Positions 1-7,270 of a stretch of 33,611 nt of DNA are shown one piece after another. The position numbers and the translations under genes were made by a program. The notes under the pieces are model-generated. The model saw only the letters and a list, made by a program, of their open reading frames with translations, made no database searches and had not been told where the DNA came from. The stretch's first letter is position 1, and each line of letters starts with the position of its first letter. Origin of the DNA: an uncultured Oscillospiraceae bacterium (lineage in GTDB: Bacteria; Bacillota; Clostridia; Oscillospirales; Oscillospiraceae); assembly GCA_900757655.1 (NCBI GenBank), contig CAAEOT010000023.1, forward strand, positions 1-33,611, read 5' to 3'.

Positions 1-1
1 C

Positions 2-46
2 AAAAGTGCAGCCGGATTTCCAGCGGAAATCCGGCTGCACTTTTTA
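2..46. terminator. Intrinsic (bidirectional) terminator after the TetR gene
   Basis: A near-perfect hairpin has long complementary arms (AAAGTGCAGCCGGATTTCC and its complement) around a three-base loop. T-rich sequence follows on the + strand and, by symmetry of the A/T flanks, on the - strand. It lies directly beyond the stop codon of the leftward TetR gene and could also stop transcription entering from the left. Confidence 0.85.
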
Positions 47-56
47 TTCTTGCCCC

Positions 57-662
57 TCACAGCGCGTTGCGCTGCTCGGCCGGCATGCGATACTCCGGCT
101 TGACGTGGTAGGCGATCTCGGCGTACTGCCGCGCGCGTGCGCGCAGCGAGAAGTTTCCTTTCTGGCTGGACCAGACGTACAGCTCGTGGCAGATCAGATC
201 CGTTGCGATGCGCGACAGCAGATCCGGCGGCTCTTTGGAGTCGATAATGCCTGATTTGGCGCAGTTTGTGGCCAGTGTCGCAAACAGATCATCGAGCGCG
301 TGCACAGCTGCGCGGATCCCCTCGGGGGATTCGAACTGCATGATGAACAGCGTGCTCGTGAGCTCGGGGCCGAAATCATAGGCGATGGCAATGAAGCGGT
401 CAAACAGCTGCCAGATGCGCTCGAAGTCATTGTCTGCGTGCGCAAATTTCATAAAGCTCGCATCATCGTTGTGCTGCGGTTTTTCCACCATGTATTCCAG
501 AATGCTGCGCTTGCCGTTGAACGAGGAGTAGAACACGGAGCGGGAGATGCCGCATTCCTTGCAGATCTCGTTTACGGTCACGTTGTTGTATCCGTTGCGC
601 TTGAACAGGGAGATCGCGGCTTCCGCGACTTCCTCTTTGAACTTTCGGGCAGAATCTTGCAT
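57..662 (-). CDS. TetR/AcrR-family transcriptional regulator
   Basis: A 201-residue protein of normal TetR length. The N-terminal DNA-binding domain has a helix-turn-helix at about residues 28-48 (VTVNEICKECGISRSVFYSSF), followed by a variable all-helical ligand-binding domain. I chose the ATG at 662 rather than the upstream in-frame GTG at 734. AGGAG sits 8 nt before this ATG, and a sigma-A promoter (726-731/703-708) lies inside the longer version, so the longer form would start upstream of its own mRNA. The gene is divergent from the oxidoreductase/HypA/dehydratase operon, and a palindrome overlaps that operon's promoter. The usual inference is that it represses the operon and responds to a small ligand. 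The ligand cannot be read from sequence. Confidence 0.85.
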   Translation of the reverse strand: MQDSARKFKEEVAEAAISLFKRNGYNNVTVNEICKECGISRSVFYSSFNGKRSILEYMVEKPQHNDDASFMKFAHADNDFERIWQLFDRFIAIAYDFGPELTSTLFIMQFESPEGIRAAVHALDDLFATLATNCAKSGIIDSKEPPDLLSRIATDLICHELYVWSSQKGNFSLRARARQYAEIAYHVKPEYRMPAEQRNAL

Positions 663-702
663 CCATAACACTCCTGACGAAAAATGTTCTTGTTTTTCAA
701 AC

Positions 703-731
703 ATTATACGACGTTTGTCTCCTCGATTCAA
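703..731 (-). promoter_or_regulatory. Sigma-A promoter of the TetR gene
   Basis: On the - strand a TTGAAT -35 box (726-731) and a perfect TATAAT -10 box (703-708) are separated by exactly 17 bp. The -10 box is about 40 nt upstream of the chosen ATG. This pair decides the start-codon choice for the regulator. Confidence 0.8.
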
Positions 732-737
732 CACGCA

Positions 738-772
738 AAAAAATCTATTCGCAATTTCTTTGCAGATTTTTT
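738..772. repeat. AT-rich inverted repeat in the divergent intergenic region
   Basis: Nine-base arms AAAAAATCT (738-746) and AGATTTTTT (764-772) surround a 17-base centre that contains a shorter GCAA/TTGC repeat. It lies just upstream of the TetR promoter, between the two divergent promoters. It could be an operator half, an UP-like element or a weak terminator; the sequence alone does not decide. Confidence 0.4.
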
Positions 773-802
773 GTGACTTGTTTCAAAAATGCTCTGGACT
801 CC

Positions 803-831
803 TTGACATTGCAGGGTTAATTAATTAACAT
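803..831 (+). promoter_or_regulatory. Sigma-A promoter of the oxidoreductase-hypA-dehydratase operon
   Basis: A perfect TTGACA -35 box (803-808), 17-bp spacer and TAACAT -10 box (826-831) lie about 80 bp before the first ATG. The spacer and -10 box are overlaid by a 14-bp perfect palindrome, which suggests direct repression at this promoter. Confidence 0.8.
816..829. promoter_or_regulatory. Palindromic candidate operator over the operon promoter
   Basis: GTTAATTAATTAAC is a perfect 14-bp palindrome covering the 3' half of the spacer and part of the -10 box. Short TGCAG/CTGCA arms (810-814 and 834-838) flank it. TetR-family repressors bind such dyads at divergent promoters, so the neighbouring regulator is the obvious candidate ligand-responsive repressor. 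The link is inferred from position. Confidence 0.5.
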
Positions 832-910
832 AGCTGCATCCGAATCCGTTCTTGTGTCGGAACGCGCGGATGTCGTTTGACTGCAATCTAAAGAAGAAGG
901 AAGCGATAAC

Positions 911-3685
911 ATGACAAAAGACGAGAAAATTGCAAAGCTCGGCAAAGAAATCACGGATCGCGCAACAGTCTTGCTCGGCAAGGACAAGATCACGCCGGAT
1001 GCCCCGGAGTATCTAGGCATCAACTCCGCCCTCAAGTTCACGGCGGTGAAGTACGATGAGAAGATGGCGGACGATATCCTCGATATCGCCCTGACGATGA
1101 AAAAGCGCGTGCCGCTCACGATCGAGCAGCTCGCAAAGAAGAACCCGCAGTTTGACAGAGCCTATCTGGAAAAAGCGATGCAGGCCATCAGCGAGAGCGG
1201 CCTGGTTGAGTTCCACTGGGAGAACCTCGACGGCAAGAACCCGAACCACGAAAAGCGCTGGGTGCTGGATATGTTCGTTCCCGGCAGCGCCGAGATCATG
1301 ATGATCAACCCCGAGCAGTCGGATATGTTCCCGGAGACGGCCGACTTCTTCGAGCGCATGGCGTATCTGCCGCTGGCGGGCATCACCGAGATGGTGCCTC
1401 CCGGAGGCGCCGGCATCGGTATGCACGTCATCCCGGTCGAAAAGGCCATTCCGGCCGAGAGCAAGTCTCTGCCGATCGAGCACCTGTCCCACTGGCTGAA
1501 GAAGTATGAGGGCCACATTGGCGTGTCTGTGTGCTCCTGCCGCAAGCAGCAGCGCATCCGCGGCGAGGGCTCCGGCGACGTGGAAGGCGAGTGGTGCATC
1601 GGCGTCGGCGACTTCGCCGACTACTGCCGCGAGACGAACCACGGCCGCGACATCACTTATGAAGAGGCCATGGAGATCCTCCAGAAGGCAGAGGACCGCG
1701 GCTATGTCCACCAGATCACGAATATCGACGGCGAGAACAAGATCTTCGGCATCTGCAACTGTGCTGTCGGTGTCTGCAACGCGCTGCGTACCTCTCAGCT
1801 GTTCAATACGCCGAACCTGTCGGCTTCCGCTTATGTTGCCGAGAGCGACCCGGAGAAGTGCGTTGCCTGCGGCAAGTGCGTCGAGACCTGCCCGGCCGGC
1901 GCTGTCCGCCTCGGTCAGAAGCTGTGCACCAAGGAAGGCCCCATCCAGTATCCGCACCATGAGCTGCCGGACGACACCAAGTGGGGCGAGGATCACTGGA
2001 ATAAGAATTACCGCAATGAGAACGGCTGCATTCAGACCTGGCCGACTGGCACGGCGCCCTGCAAGGCTGCCTGCCCGGCGCACATCGCCATCCAGGGCTA
2101 CATCAAGATGGCGGGCGACGGCCGCTATGCCGACGCGCTAAAGCTCATCAAGAAGGATAATCCGTTCCCGGCCGTCTGCGGCAGCATCTGCAGAAAGTAC
2201 TGCGAGGATGCCTGCACCCGCGGCACCGTCGACGAGCCGCTGGCCATCGACGAGATCAAGAAGTTCATTGCCGAGCAGGATATGAAGGCCGAGCACCGCT
2301 ATGTGCCGCCCATGAACTCCTGCACGCACGAGAAGTTCGACCAGAAGATCGCCATCATCGGCGGAGGCCCGGCTGGTATGTCCTGCGCCTACTTCCTGGC
2401 CATTGAGGGCTACAGCCCGGTCGTGTTCGAGAAAGAAGCCGTGCCCGGCGGCATGCTTGTCAACGGCATTCCGAGCTTCCGTATTGGCAAGGACGTTGTC
2501 AAGTCCGAGATCGACGTGCTGCGCGAGATGGGCGTGGAGTTCAAATGCGGCGTCGAAGTCGGCAAGGATATCACCATCCAGCAGCTGCGTGAAGAGGGCT
2601 ACCAGGCGTTCTATGTGGCCGTCGGTCTGCAGCAGGCGTCGAAGCTCAACATCGCCGGCGAGGATCTCACCGGTGTCAAGAGCGGCCTTGACTTCCTGCG
2701 TGAAGTGAATGCCGGCAAGCTCAAGAAGCTCTCCGGTGATGTGGTCGTCATCGGCGGCGGCAACGCGGCCATCGACGTTGCGCGTGCGGCTCTGCGTCTG
2801 ACCAAGGGCAGCGTGAATATGTACTGCCTCGAGAAGGACGAAGAGATGCCCACCGTTCCGGACGAAAAGAACGCAGGTATTGCCGACGGTGTCGTCATCA
2901 ACAACTCCTGGGCCCCGAAGGCCATCCTTGGCGAAGGCGGCAAGGTCACCGGCATCGAGCTGATGCGCTGCGTGTCCGTCCGCGACGCGAGCGGCAAGTT
3001 CGCCCCGGTCTATGACGAGAATGAGACCATCACCGTCCCGTGCTCCAACGTTCTGGTCGCGATTGGCCAGCGCTCGGTCTACGGCGATGTTCTGACCGGT
3101 ACGGCGGCTGAGACGGCCGACGGCCGCCTGATCGCACATGACGCCGTGACGTTCCAGTCCAACGAGCCAGACATCTTCGTCGGCGGCGACTGCGCCACCG
3201 GCCCGAAGTACACAATCGACGCAATCGCGACCGGCCGCGAGGGTGCGGTGTCCATCCACCGCTTTGTCAACAAGGGCCAGACCCTGACGATCCACCGCAA
3301 CACCCGCGAGTTCAAGGAACTCAATAAGGACGATATCGTTCTGCCGACCGAGAAGATCAAAAAGCCTGCACGCGCTGCCGTTGCCATCGACAGCAAGAAG
3401 GTGCGCACCATGCAGGACGACCGTGTGACGTTCACAGAAGAGCAGATCCGCTCTGAAGCGTCCCGCTGCCTGAGCTGCGGCCGCAGCGTTGTCGATCCGA
3501 ACAAGTGCATCGGCTGCGGCATCTGCACGACCAAGTGCGAGTTTGATGCCATTCACCTCAAGCGCGTGCGTCCGCAAAACAGCAAGATGATCCCGGCTGA
3601 GGATAAGTTCAAGGCCATCGGCCCCTACGCCGCCAAGCGCCAGGTGAAGATCATCAAGAAGTCCCTGACGGAAAAGAAAAAGTAA
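911..3685 (+). CDS. Fe-S/FAD NAD(P)-dependent oxidoreductase (GltD-like) fused to ferredoxin domains
   Basis: A 924-aa multidomain redox protein. Residues 1-120 include a winged-helix-like stretch. A Cys-rich module follows, with CSCR at 208-211, C229, C239, and CNC...C at 282-289. A [4Fe-4S] ferredoxin motif lies at C317/C320/C323/C327. From about 384 it matches the glutamate synthase small-subunit type: Cys pairs 384/388 and 423/427/431/435 for Fe-S clusters, an FAD-binding GGGPAG near 484, and an NAD(P)-binding GGGNAA near 615. The C-terminus carries further ferredoxin cysteines (853, 856, 866, 869, 872, 876). By family it should move electrons between NAD(P)H, flavin and Fe-S carriers. 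There is no GltB partner, so glutamate synthesis is unlikely. As first gene of an operon with dehydratase/reductase-like subunits it is probably their electron donor (inference). AAGGAAG precedes the ATG. Confidence 0.85.
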   Translation: MTKDEKIAKLGKEITDRATVLLGKDKITPDAPEYLGINSALKFTAVKYDEKMADDILDIALTMKKRVPLTIEQLAKKNPQFDRAYLEKAMQAISESGLVEFHWENLDGKNPNHEKRWVLDMFVPGSAEIMMINPEQSDMFPETADFFERMAYLPLAGITEMVPPGGAGIGMHVIPVEKAIPAESKSLPIEHLSHWLKKYEGHIGVSVCSCRKQQRIRGEGSGDVEGEWCIGVGDFADYCRETNHGRDITYEEAMEILQKAEDRGYVHQITNIDGENKIFGICNCAVGVCNALRTSQLFNTPNLSASAYVAESDPEKCVACGKCVETCPAGAVRLGQKLCTKEGPIQYPHHELPDDTKWGEDHWNKNYRNENGCIQTWPTGTAPCKAACPAHIAIQGYIKMAGDGRYADALKLIKKDNPFPAVCGSICRKYCEDACTRGTVDEPLAIDEIKKFIAEQDMKAEHRYVPPMNSCTHEKFDQKIAIIGGGPAGMSCAYFLAIEGYSPVVFEKEAVPGGMLVNGIPSFRIGKDVVKSEIDVLREMGVEFKCGVEVGKDITIQQLREEGYQAFYVAVGLQQASKLNIAGEDLTGVKSGLDFLREVNAGKLKKLSGDVVVIGGGNAAIDVARAALRLTKGSVNMYCLEKDEEMPTVPDEKNAGIADGVVINNSWAPKAILGEGGKVTGIELMRCVSVRDASGKFAPVYDENETITVPCSNVLVAIGQRSVYGDVLTGTAAETADGRLIAHDAVTFQSNEPDIFVGGDCATGPKYTIDAIATGREGAVSIHRFVNKGQTLTIHRNTREFKELNKDDIVLPTEKIKKPARAAVAIDSKKVRTMQDDRVTFTEEQIRSEASRCLSCGRSVVDPNKCIGCGICTTKCEFDAIHLKRVRPQNSKMIPAEDKFKAIGPYAAKRQVKIIKKSLTEKKK

Positions 3686-3698
3686 TCCATCATCATGA

Positions 3699-3731
3699 GG
3701 CGGGTACAGAACCCTTCCCGCTGTGCCCGCC
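3699..3731 (+). promoter_or_regulatory. Strong intergenic RNA hairpin before hypA
   Basis: Arms 3699-3709 and 3721-3731 pair over 11 consecutive positions (one G-U) around an 11-nt loop. It sits between the oxidoreductase stop and the hypA ribosome site at about 3738-3744. No T-run follows, so it is not a classical terminator. It may tune mRNA processing or the expression ratio of the large first gene to the rest. Confidence 0.6.
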
Positions 3732-3749
3732 CGTTTGAAAGGAGCCCCC

Positions 3750-4094
3750 ATGCACGAGCTGAGTATCGTTACTTATGTCGTCAAGCAGGTGCAGGAGATT
3801 GCCAAGGAAAACAACCTCACCGAGATTGAGTCGGTCACGCTCGAATTCGGTGAGGTCTCCGGCATTGTGCCGGAATATCTCGAGGACTGCTGGAACTGGT
3901 ACACCAAGAAAGAGCCGATCATTCAGGGCACGAAGTTCCTGTATGAGATCATTCCGGCCGTCACCTGGTGCGATGACTGCAAGAGCACTTACCCGACCAT
4001 ACAATACGGCAAGACCTGCCCCCACTGCGGCAGCGGCAACACGTGGCTGCAGCAGGGTAACGAGATCAATATCAAGCAAATTGAGGCGCGCTGA
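3750..4094 (+). CDS. hypA: HypA-like nickel/zinc metallochaperone
   Basis: A 114-aa protein, the usual HypA length. It starts with the Met-His-Glu that binds nickel in HypA and carries the structural zinc pairs C74/C77 and C90/C93. HypA normally hands Ni to [NiFe] hydrogenase or urease during maturation. No hypB, hydrogenase large-subunit or urease gene is in the window. The gene is instead third-party cargo inside an oxidoreductase/2-hydroxyacyl-CoA-dehydratase-like operon, so its role may be metal delivery to, or assembly of, this system (inference). The ATG at 3750 follows AAAGGAG; an upstream in-frame start at 3723 lacks such a site and would place the start inside the hairpin. Confidence 0.88.
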   Translation: MHELSIVTYVVKQVQEIAKENNLTEIESVTLEFGEVSGIVPEYLEDCWNWYTKKEPIIQGTKFLYEIIPAVTWCDDCKSTYPTIQYGKTCPHCGSGNTWLQQGNEINIKQIEAR

Positions 4095-4188
4095 CAACAG
4101 CACGCCTCCCTGCCTATGGGCAGCAAAAGAGACAGAGGCGGTCGCGCAGCCGCTTTTGATAGAAAAACAAACGAAGAGGGAGTGAACC

Positions 4189-5385
4189 ATGAAAGACCTG
4201 AAACATCTTTTGTACTTCGAAAACCTTTTGCAGGAAGCGCACAACGACCTGATCGCACAGGCGCAGAACGAGGGGAAAATCTGCGTCGCCTATGCCTGCG
4301 AAAACACGCCCGAGCCGCTGCTGAACCTGCCCGGAGCGTTCTCAACGCGCCTGCGCGCGCCGCGCACCGGCTCCATGGAAATGGCCACGTATTATATGAC
4401 CAGCTTCCTGTGCGAATACAGCCGCGCGCTGCTCGAGCGTGCCATCGAGGGCGGCTACAATTTTGCCGACTGCATGATCACGCCGGACGGCTGCACGATG
4501 ATGAACCGCGCCGTCGAGAACATGGAGCTGCTCAAGACCATGGGCAAGAGCAAGCCGAAGTTCTTCTACGAGTACATGGAGATCCCGATGAAGGCGGATG
4601 ACAACGGCCTGAACCTGTACGTGCTCCAGTGCCGCAACCACATCCTCACGCCGCTGCACGAGCACTACGGCATCGACGTGTCGGACGAGGCCATCCGCAA
4701 GTCCGTTGCCGAGCACAACCGCGTGTGCGAGCTCATCCGCGCCATCGGCGAGTACCGCAAGGGCCCCAACCCGCGCATCACGGGCTATGAGTTCCACGTG
4801 ATTACGCTTGCAACCTATGTTGCGCCGAAATATCTCATTATCGACAAGCTCGAAGAAACGCTCAAGGAGCTCAAAAACCGCAGACCGGATAAGAAAAATC
4901 CGTACCGCGCGCGCGTGGTGGTCGTCGGCTCTGAGGTCGATGATATCGACTTCATCAAGCTGGTGGAGGAGACCGGCGCTTACGTCTGCGCAGATCGGTT
5001 CTGCTATGGTTCGTTCCCGGGCCGCGATCCGATCGTGCTGACAGACGATGAGGACGCGCTGACCCAGGTCTGCCGCCAGTACATGAACCGCGCGCAGTGC
5101 CCGCGCTACATGAACACGGCAAAAATGGTCGGACGCCGTGAGTATGTCAATCAGCTTGCCAAGGAGTACGAAGCGGACGGAATTATCTACCAGCAGATCA
5201 AGTTCTGTGATCCGTGGGCGTATGAGCGTATGCTCGGCTCGCACATTCTCCATGATGACTATGGCTATCCCGTCCTGTCCGTTGATCGACCGTACAGCAT
5301 TGCTTCCTCCGGCCAGATGCGCACCCGCGTGCAGGCGTTTGTGGAAAGCATGGAGATCAAGAAGATTCAAGGGGGGAAACAGTAA
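4189..5385 (+). CDS. 2-hydroxyacyl-CoA dehydratase / benzoyl-CoA reductase family subunit (HgdB/BcrC-like)
   Basis: A 398-aa protein of the family whose members hold a [4Fe-4S] or double-cubane cluster in a two-lobed fold. Likely cluster cysteines are conserved in the expected places: C75 (FLCEYSR), C95 and C102 (ADCMITPDGC), and C340 (KFCDPWAYE). The C-terminus has the family hallmark GQMRTRVQAF. Known members dehydrate 2-hydroxyacyl-CoA, reduce benzoyl-CoA, or reduce small molecules (double-cubane proteins). All need a low-potential electron injected, usually by an ASKHA ATPase. None is encoded nearby. The ATG follows GAGGGAG. It overlaps the next gene by one base (TAATG), so the two subunits are translationally coupled and probably form a heterodimer. 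Substrate unknown. Confidence 0.82.
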   Translation: MKDLKHLLYFENLLQEAHNDLIAQAQNEGKICVAYACENTPEPLLNLPGAFSTRLRAPRTGSMEMATYYMTSFLCEYSRALLERAIEGGYNFADCMITPDGCTMMNRAVENMELLKTMGKSKPKFFYEYMEIPMKADDNGLNLYVLQCRNHILTPLHEHYGIDVSDEAIRKSVAEHNRVCELIRAIGEYRKGPNPRITGYEFHVITLATYVAPKYLIIDKLEETLKELKNRRPDKKNPYRARVVVVGSEVDDIDFIKLVEETGAYVCADRFCYGSFPGRDPIVLTDDEDALTQVCRQYMNRAQCPRYMNTAKMVGRREYVNQLAKEYEADGIIYQQIKFCDPWAYERMLGSHILHDDYGYPVLSVDRPYSIASSGQMRTRVQAFVESMEIKKIQGGKQ

Positions 5386-6956
5386 TGTCCAACAAGAGAA
5401 TCGGCTGTGAGAATTTCGGTAAATATTACCTTGAGGGCAAGCGCTACAGAAGCCGCCGTGAATGGCGTGGTGTTACCGATACCCTTTATGATTACTCCAG
5501 ATGGCTGTATAACTGGGTCAATATGTTCCGCATCGTCCTGGTCAAGCCGCGCAATATCAAGGCGATGTTCCGCTACCGTTGGATGGCAAACTATCTGGCT
5601 GTGCCGATGATGATCGACCGCCACACGCAGGGGCTGCGCGGCGAACATCTGCGGATCTGTCATGCGGAGCAGGACATTATTGTTGAAGACGTTGCAAAGC
5701 TGTTGGATAAGCTCTTCCGCGGCGACCGCCGCATCGGCAACGACACGGAATTCTCCAAGAAGGTCGTGCTCGTTGACGAGAACGAGATGCAGTCGATCAT
5801 GATGGGCTTCCCGACGGTGGTCCCCCTCAGCCGAGAGATTGCGTCTACCTATATTCCGGTGCTTCTCAATCAGCGTGCGGCAATTCATTACATTGATGTT
5901 GCGCAGGAATATGGCCTTGCGGGCGACGTCTGCCCGATGCCGGAGGCCGAGGCCGGCGTCTCCATTGATGACGATGCACCGATCCTCGGATGCTGTGCCG
6001 TTCAGTGCAACACCACCTGCGACGGATCGCTTCTCAGCAACGGCGTCATCTCCAAGCGTATGGAGTTTGAAGACGGTATTCCTGTATTCCAGCTTGCAGC
6101 TCCGCTGCGCCACACAAATGACGATGTTCAGGACTATGCAGCGCAGGAAATTCGAAATGCAATCGCCTTCATTGAGGAACATACCGGAGAAAAGTGGGAC
6201 TGGAAGTATTACTTTGAGTGCGCAAAGCGCGTGAACTATGCCACCAAGTGCCGTCTGGAGTGGCTGGAAATGAGCAAGTCTCCCTATCCGCAGGTCTTTG
6301 GTTCCAACCTGGCGCTCTATACGGAGACCAACTACATGGCAATCAGCGGCAGACTTCCGGTATTCGAGGAGACGGACCGCAAGATCATGAAGCTCGCCGA
6401 GAAGGCATATAAGAAAAAGAAAATGGCCGCAAATGAATATCGCCACCGCGCTATTGTCTGGGGCGTGCAGTCACACTTTTATATGGACTTCCTGGTCTGG
6501 CTGCTCAACTGCTGGGGCATTGTTCCGCTGACAGATATGCTGTCCATGGACAATACGAAAATGATCGCCGAGGAGGATACGCCGGAGAACCGCGAGCAGG
6601 CGATTTACGACATTGCAATGCTCACCGAAAAGATGATCATGCGCAACCGCACACACGGCGGCTACAAGGTCCTGCTGGATGACCTTTGGGAGTTCGTGAA
6701 CGAGTTCAACGCAGACATGGTCATTCTGTGGGAGCACATGAGCTGCAAGGCGCTCGACGGTATGCACGGATTGTTTGAGGAGCGTGCGCGTGAGCTTGGT
6801 ATCCATCTTGTCTGGGTTTCCCATGACCTGTTTGACCCACGTGTTGTGAACCGTCAGGGTGTTCGTGACCAGATCAATAATTATATGCGAACGGTCATGG
6901 GCGAAGAGCCTGTGGACCCGAGTCTGGAAATTCTGAAGGACGATGAGTCCTGGTAA
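5385..6956 (+). CDS. 2-hydroxyacyl-CoA dehydratase family subunit (HgdA/BcrB-like), partner subunit
   Basis: A 523-aa protein, longer than typical 400-480-aa family members. The excess is an N-terminal part rich in Arg, Trp and Tyr (about residues 15-75) that includes the hydrophobic WLYNWVNMFRIVLV stretch. Candidate cluster ligands are C183 (GDVCPMPEA), a dense set C203/C204/C208/C212 (LGCCAVQCNTTCD) and C454 (EHMSCKALDG). The start ATG lies in TAATG, overlapping the preceding subunit, with GGGGGG just upstream. It is assigned to the family by its partner and by the C-terminal region on active-site handling (DGMHGLFEERARELGI). The extra cysteines near 203-212 could support an atypical cluster. 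Substrate unknown. Confidence 0.78.
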   Translation: MSNKRIGCENFGKYYLEGKRYRSRREWRGVTDTLYDYSRWLYNWVNMFRIVLVKPRNIKAMFRYRWMANYLAVPMMIDRHTQGLRGEHLRICHAEQDIIVEDVAKLLDKLFRGDRRIGNDTEFSKKVVLVDENEMQSIMMGFPTVVPLSREIASTYIPVLLNQRAAIHYIDVAQEYGLAGDVCPMPEAEAGVSIDDDAPILGCCAVQCNTTCDGSLLSNGVISKRMEFEDGIPVFQLAAPLRHTNDDVQDYAAQEIRNAIAFIEEHTGEKWDWKYYFECAKRVNYATKCRLEWLEMSKSPYPQVFGSNLALYTETNYMAISGRLPVFEETDRKIMKLAEKAYKKKKMAANEYRHRAIVWGVQSHFYMDFLVWLLNCWGIVPLTDMLSMDNTKMIAEEDTPENREQAIYDIAMLTEKMIMRNRTHGGYKVLLDDLWEFVNEFNADMVILWEHMSCKALDGMHGLFEERARELGIHLVWVSHDLFDPRVVNRQGVRDQINNYMRTVMGEEPVDPSLEILKDDESW

Positions 6957-6974
6957 TCGGAGAGGAGATCGAAC

Positions 6975-7154
6975 ATGAACAATCTCAAAAGCAAGCTGCT
7001 CAAGGCCCTGATGCGCGTGTCGCTCGGCGCGCTCGGCGCGTTTGTGGTCACGTTTGTCGTCTATTTTTGGAACCTAGACATGAAGCTGACCTCGGTCATG
7101 GAGGGCATCATGCTCAAGCACTACGACAAGATCGACCGCGATCAGCACCTGTGA
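6975..7154 (+). CDS. Small single-span membrane protein (59 aa)
   Basis: An ATG at 6975 preceded by GGAGAGGAG opens a 59-codon frame ending TGA at 7152-7154, just before the operon terminator. The peptide has a basic N-terminus (NNLKSKLLKALMR), one hydrophobic helix at about residues 15-32 (SLGALGAFVVTFVVYFW) and a charged C-terminal tail ending in HYDKIDRDQHL. By the positive-inside rule the tail should face outward or the periplasmic side. It is the last gene of the oxidoreductase/HypA/dehydratase operon, 18 bp after the large subunit. It could anchor the complex to the membrane. I do not recognise a family. Confidence 0.7.
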   Translation: MNNLKSKLLKALMRVSLGALGAFVVTFVVYFWNLDMKLTSVMEGIMLKHYDKIDRDQHL

Positions 7155-7169
7155 TTCCTACATTTTTCA

Positions 7170-7202
7170 GCGTCCGTCTGCCATGGCAGACGGGCGCTTT
7201 TT
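7170..7202 (+). terminator. Intrinsic terminator closing the first operon
   Basis: A hairpin with arms GCG-CCGTCTGCC and GGCAGACGG-CGC (centre CCATGG-like, 7170-7197) is followed by five T. It lies 16 bp beyond the stop of the small membrane protein. Confidence 0.9.
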
Positions 7203-7239
7203 GCGGCCATTTTCGCGTGTAAACAATTTATGAAGTCTC

Positions 7240-7268
7240 TTGACGTTTCGCGTGAATGTCCTTATAAT
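7240..7268 (+). promoter_or_regulatory. Sigma-A promoter of the marR-ABC operon
   Basis: TTGACG (7240-7245), 17-bp spacer, TATAAT (7263-7268). The start site should fall within or just after the GTAGC/GCTAC dyad. Confidence 0.8.
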
Positions 7269-7270
7269 GC

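Noticed and set aside
57..734. 225-aa version of the TetR protein starting at GTG 734
   Set aside because: The gene's own -35/-10 elements lie at 703-731, so a transcript would not contain this start; the ATG at 662 has a proper ribosome site.
1013..2083. 356-aa frame on the - strand opposite the oxidoreductase
   Set aside because: It is a GC-skew shadow of a clearly coding + strand gene, with no ribosome site and low-complexity Ala/Arg/Leu content; the same holds for the other long antisense frames (for example 7732-9531, 13021-14586, 28337-30208).
911..3685. Glutamate synthase small subunit
   Set aside because: The GltD-like core is real, but there is no large GltB gene nearby and the chain has extra Fe-S domains; the partners are dehydratase-like subunits instead.
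4095..4188. Possible terminator after hypA (CTGCC/GGCAG and GCGG/CCGC stems)
   Set aside because: Stems are short and the T-run after the second is only four bases, while the next gene continues in the same direction with a good ribosome site.
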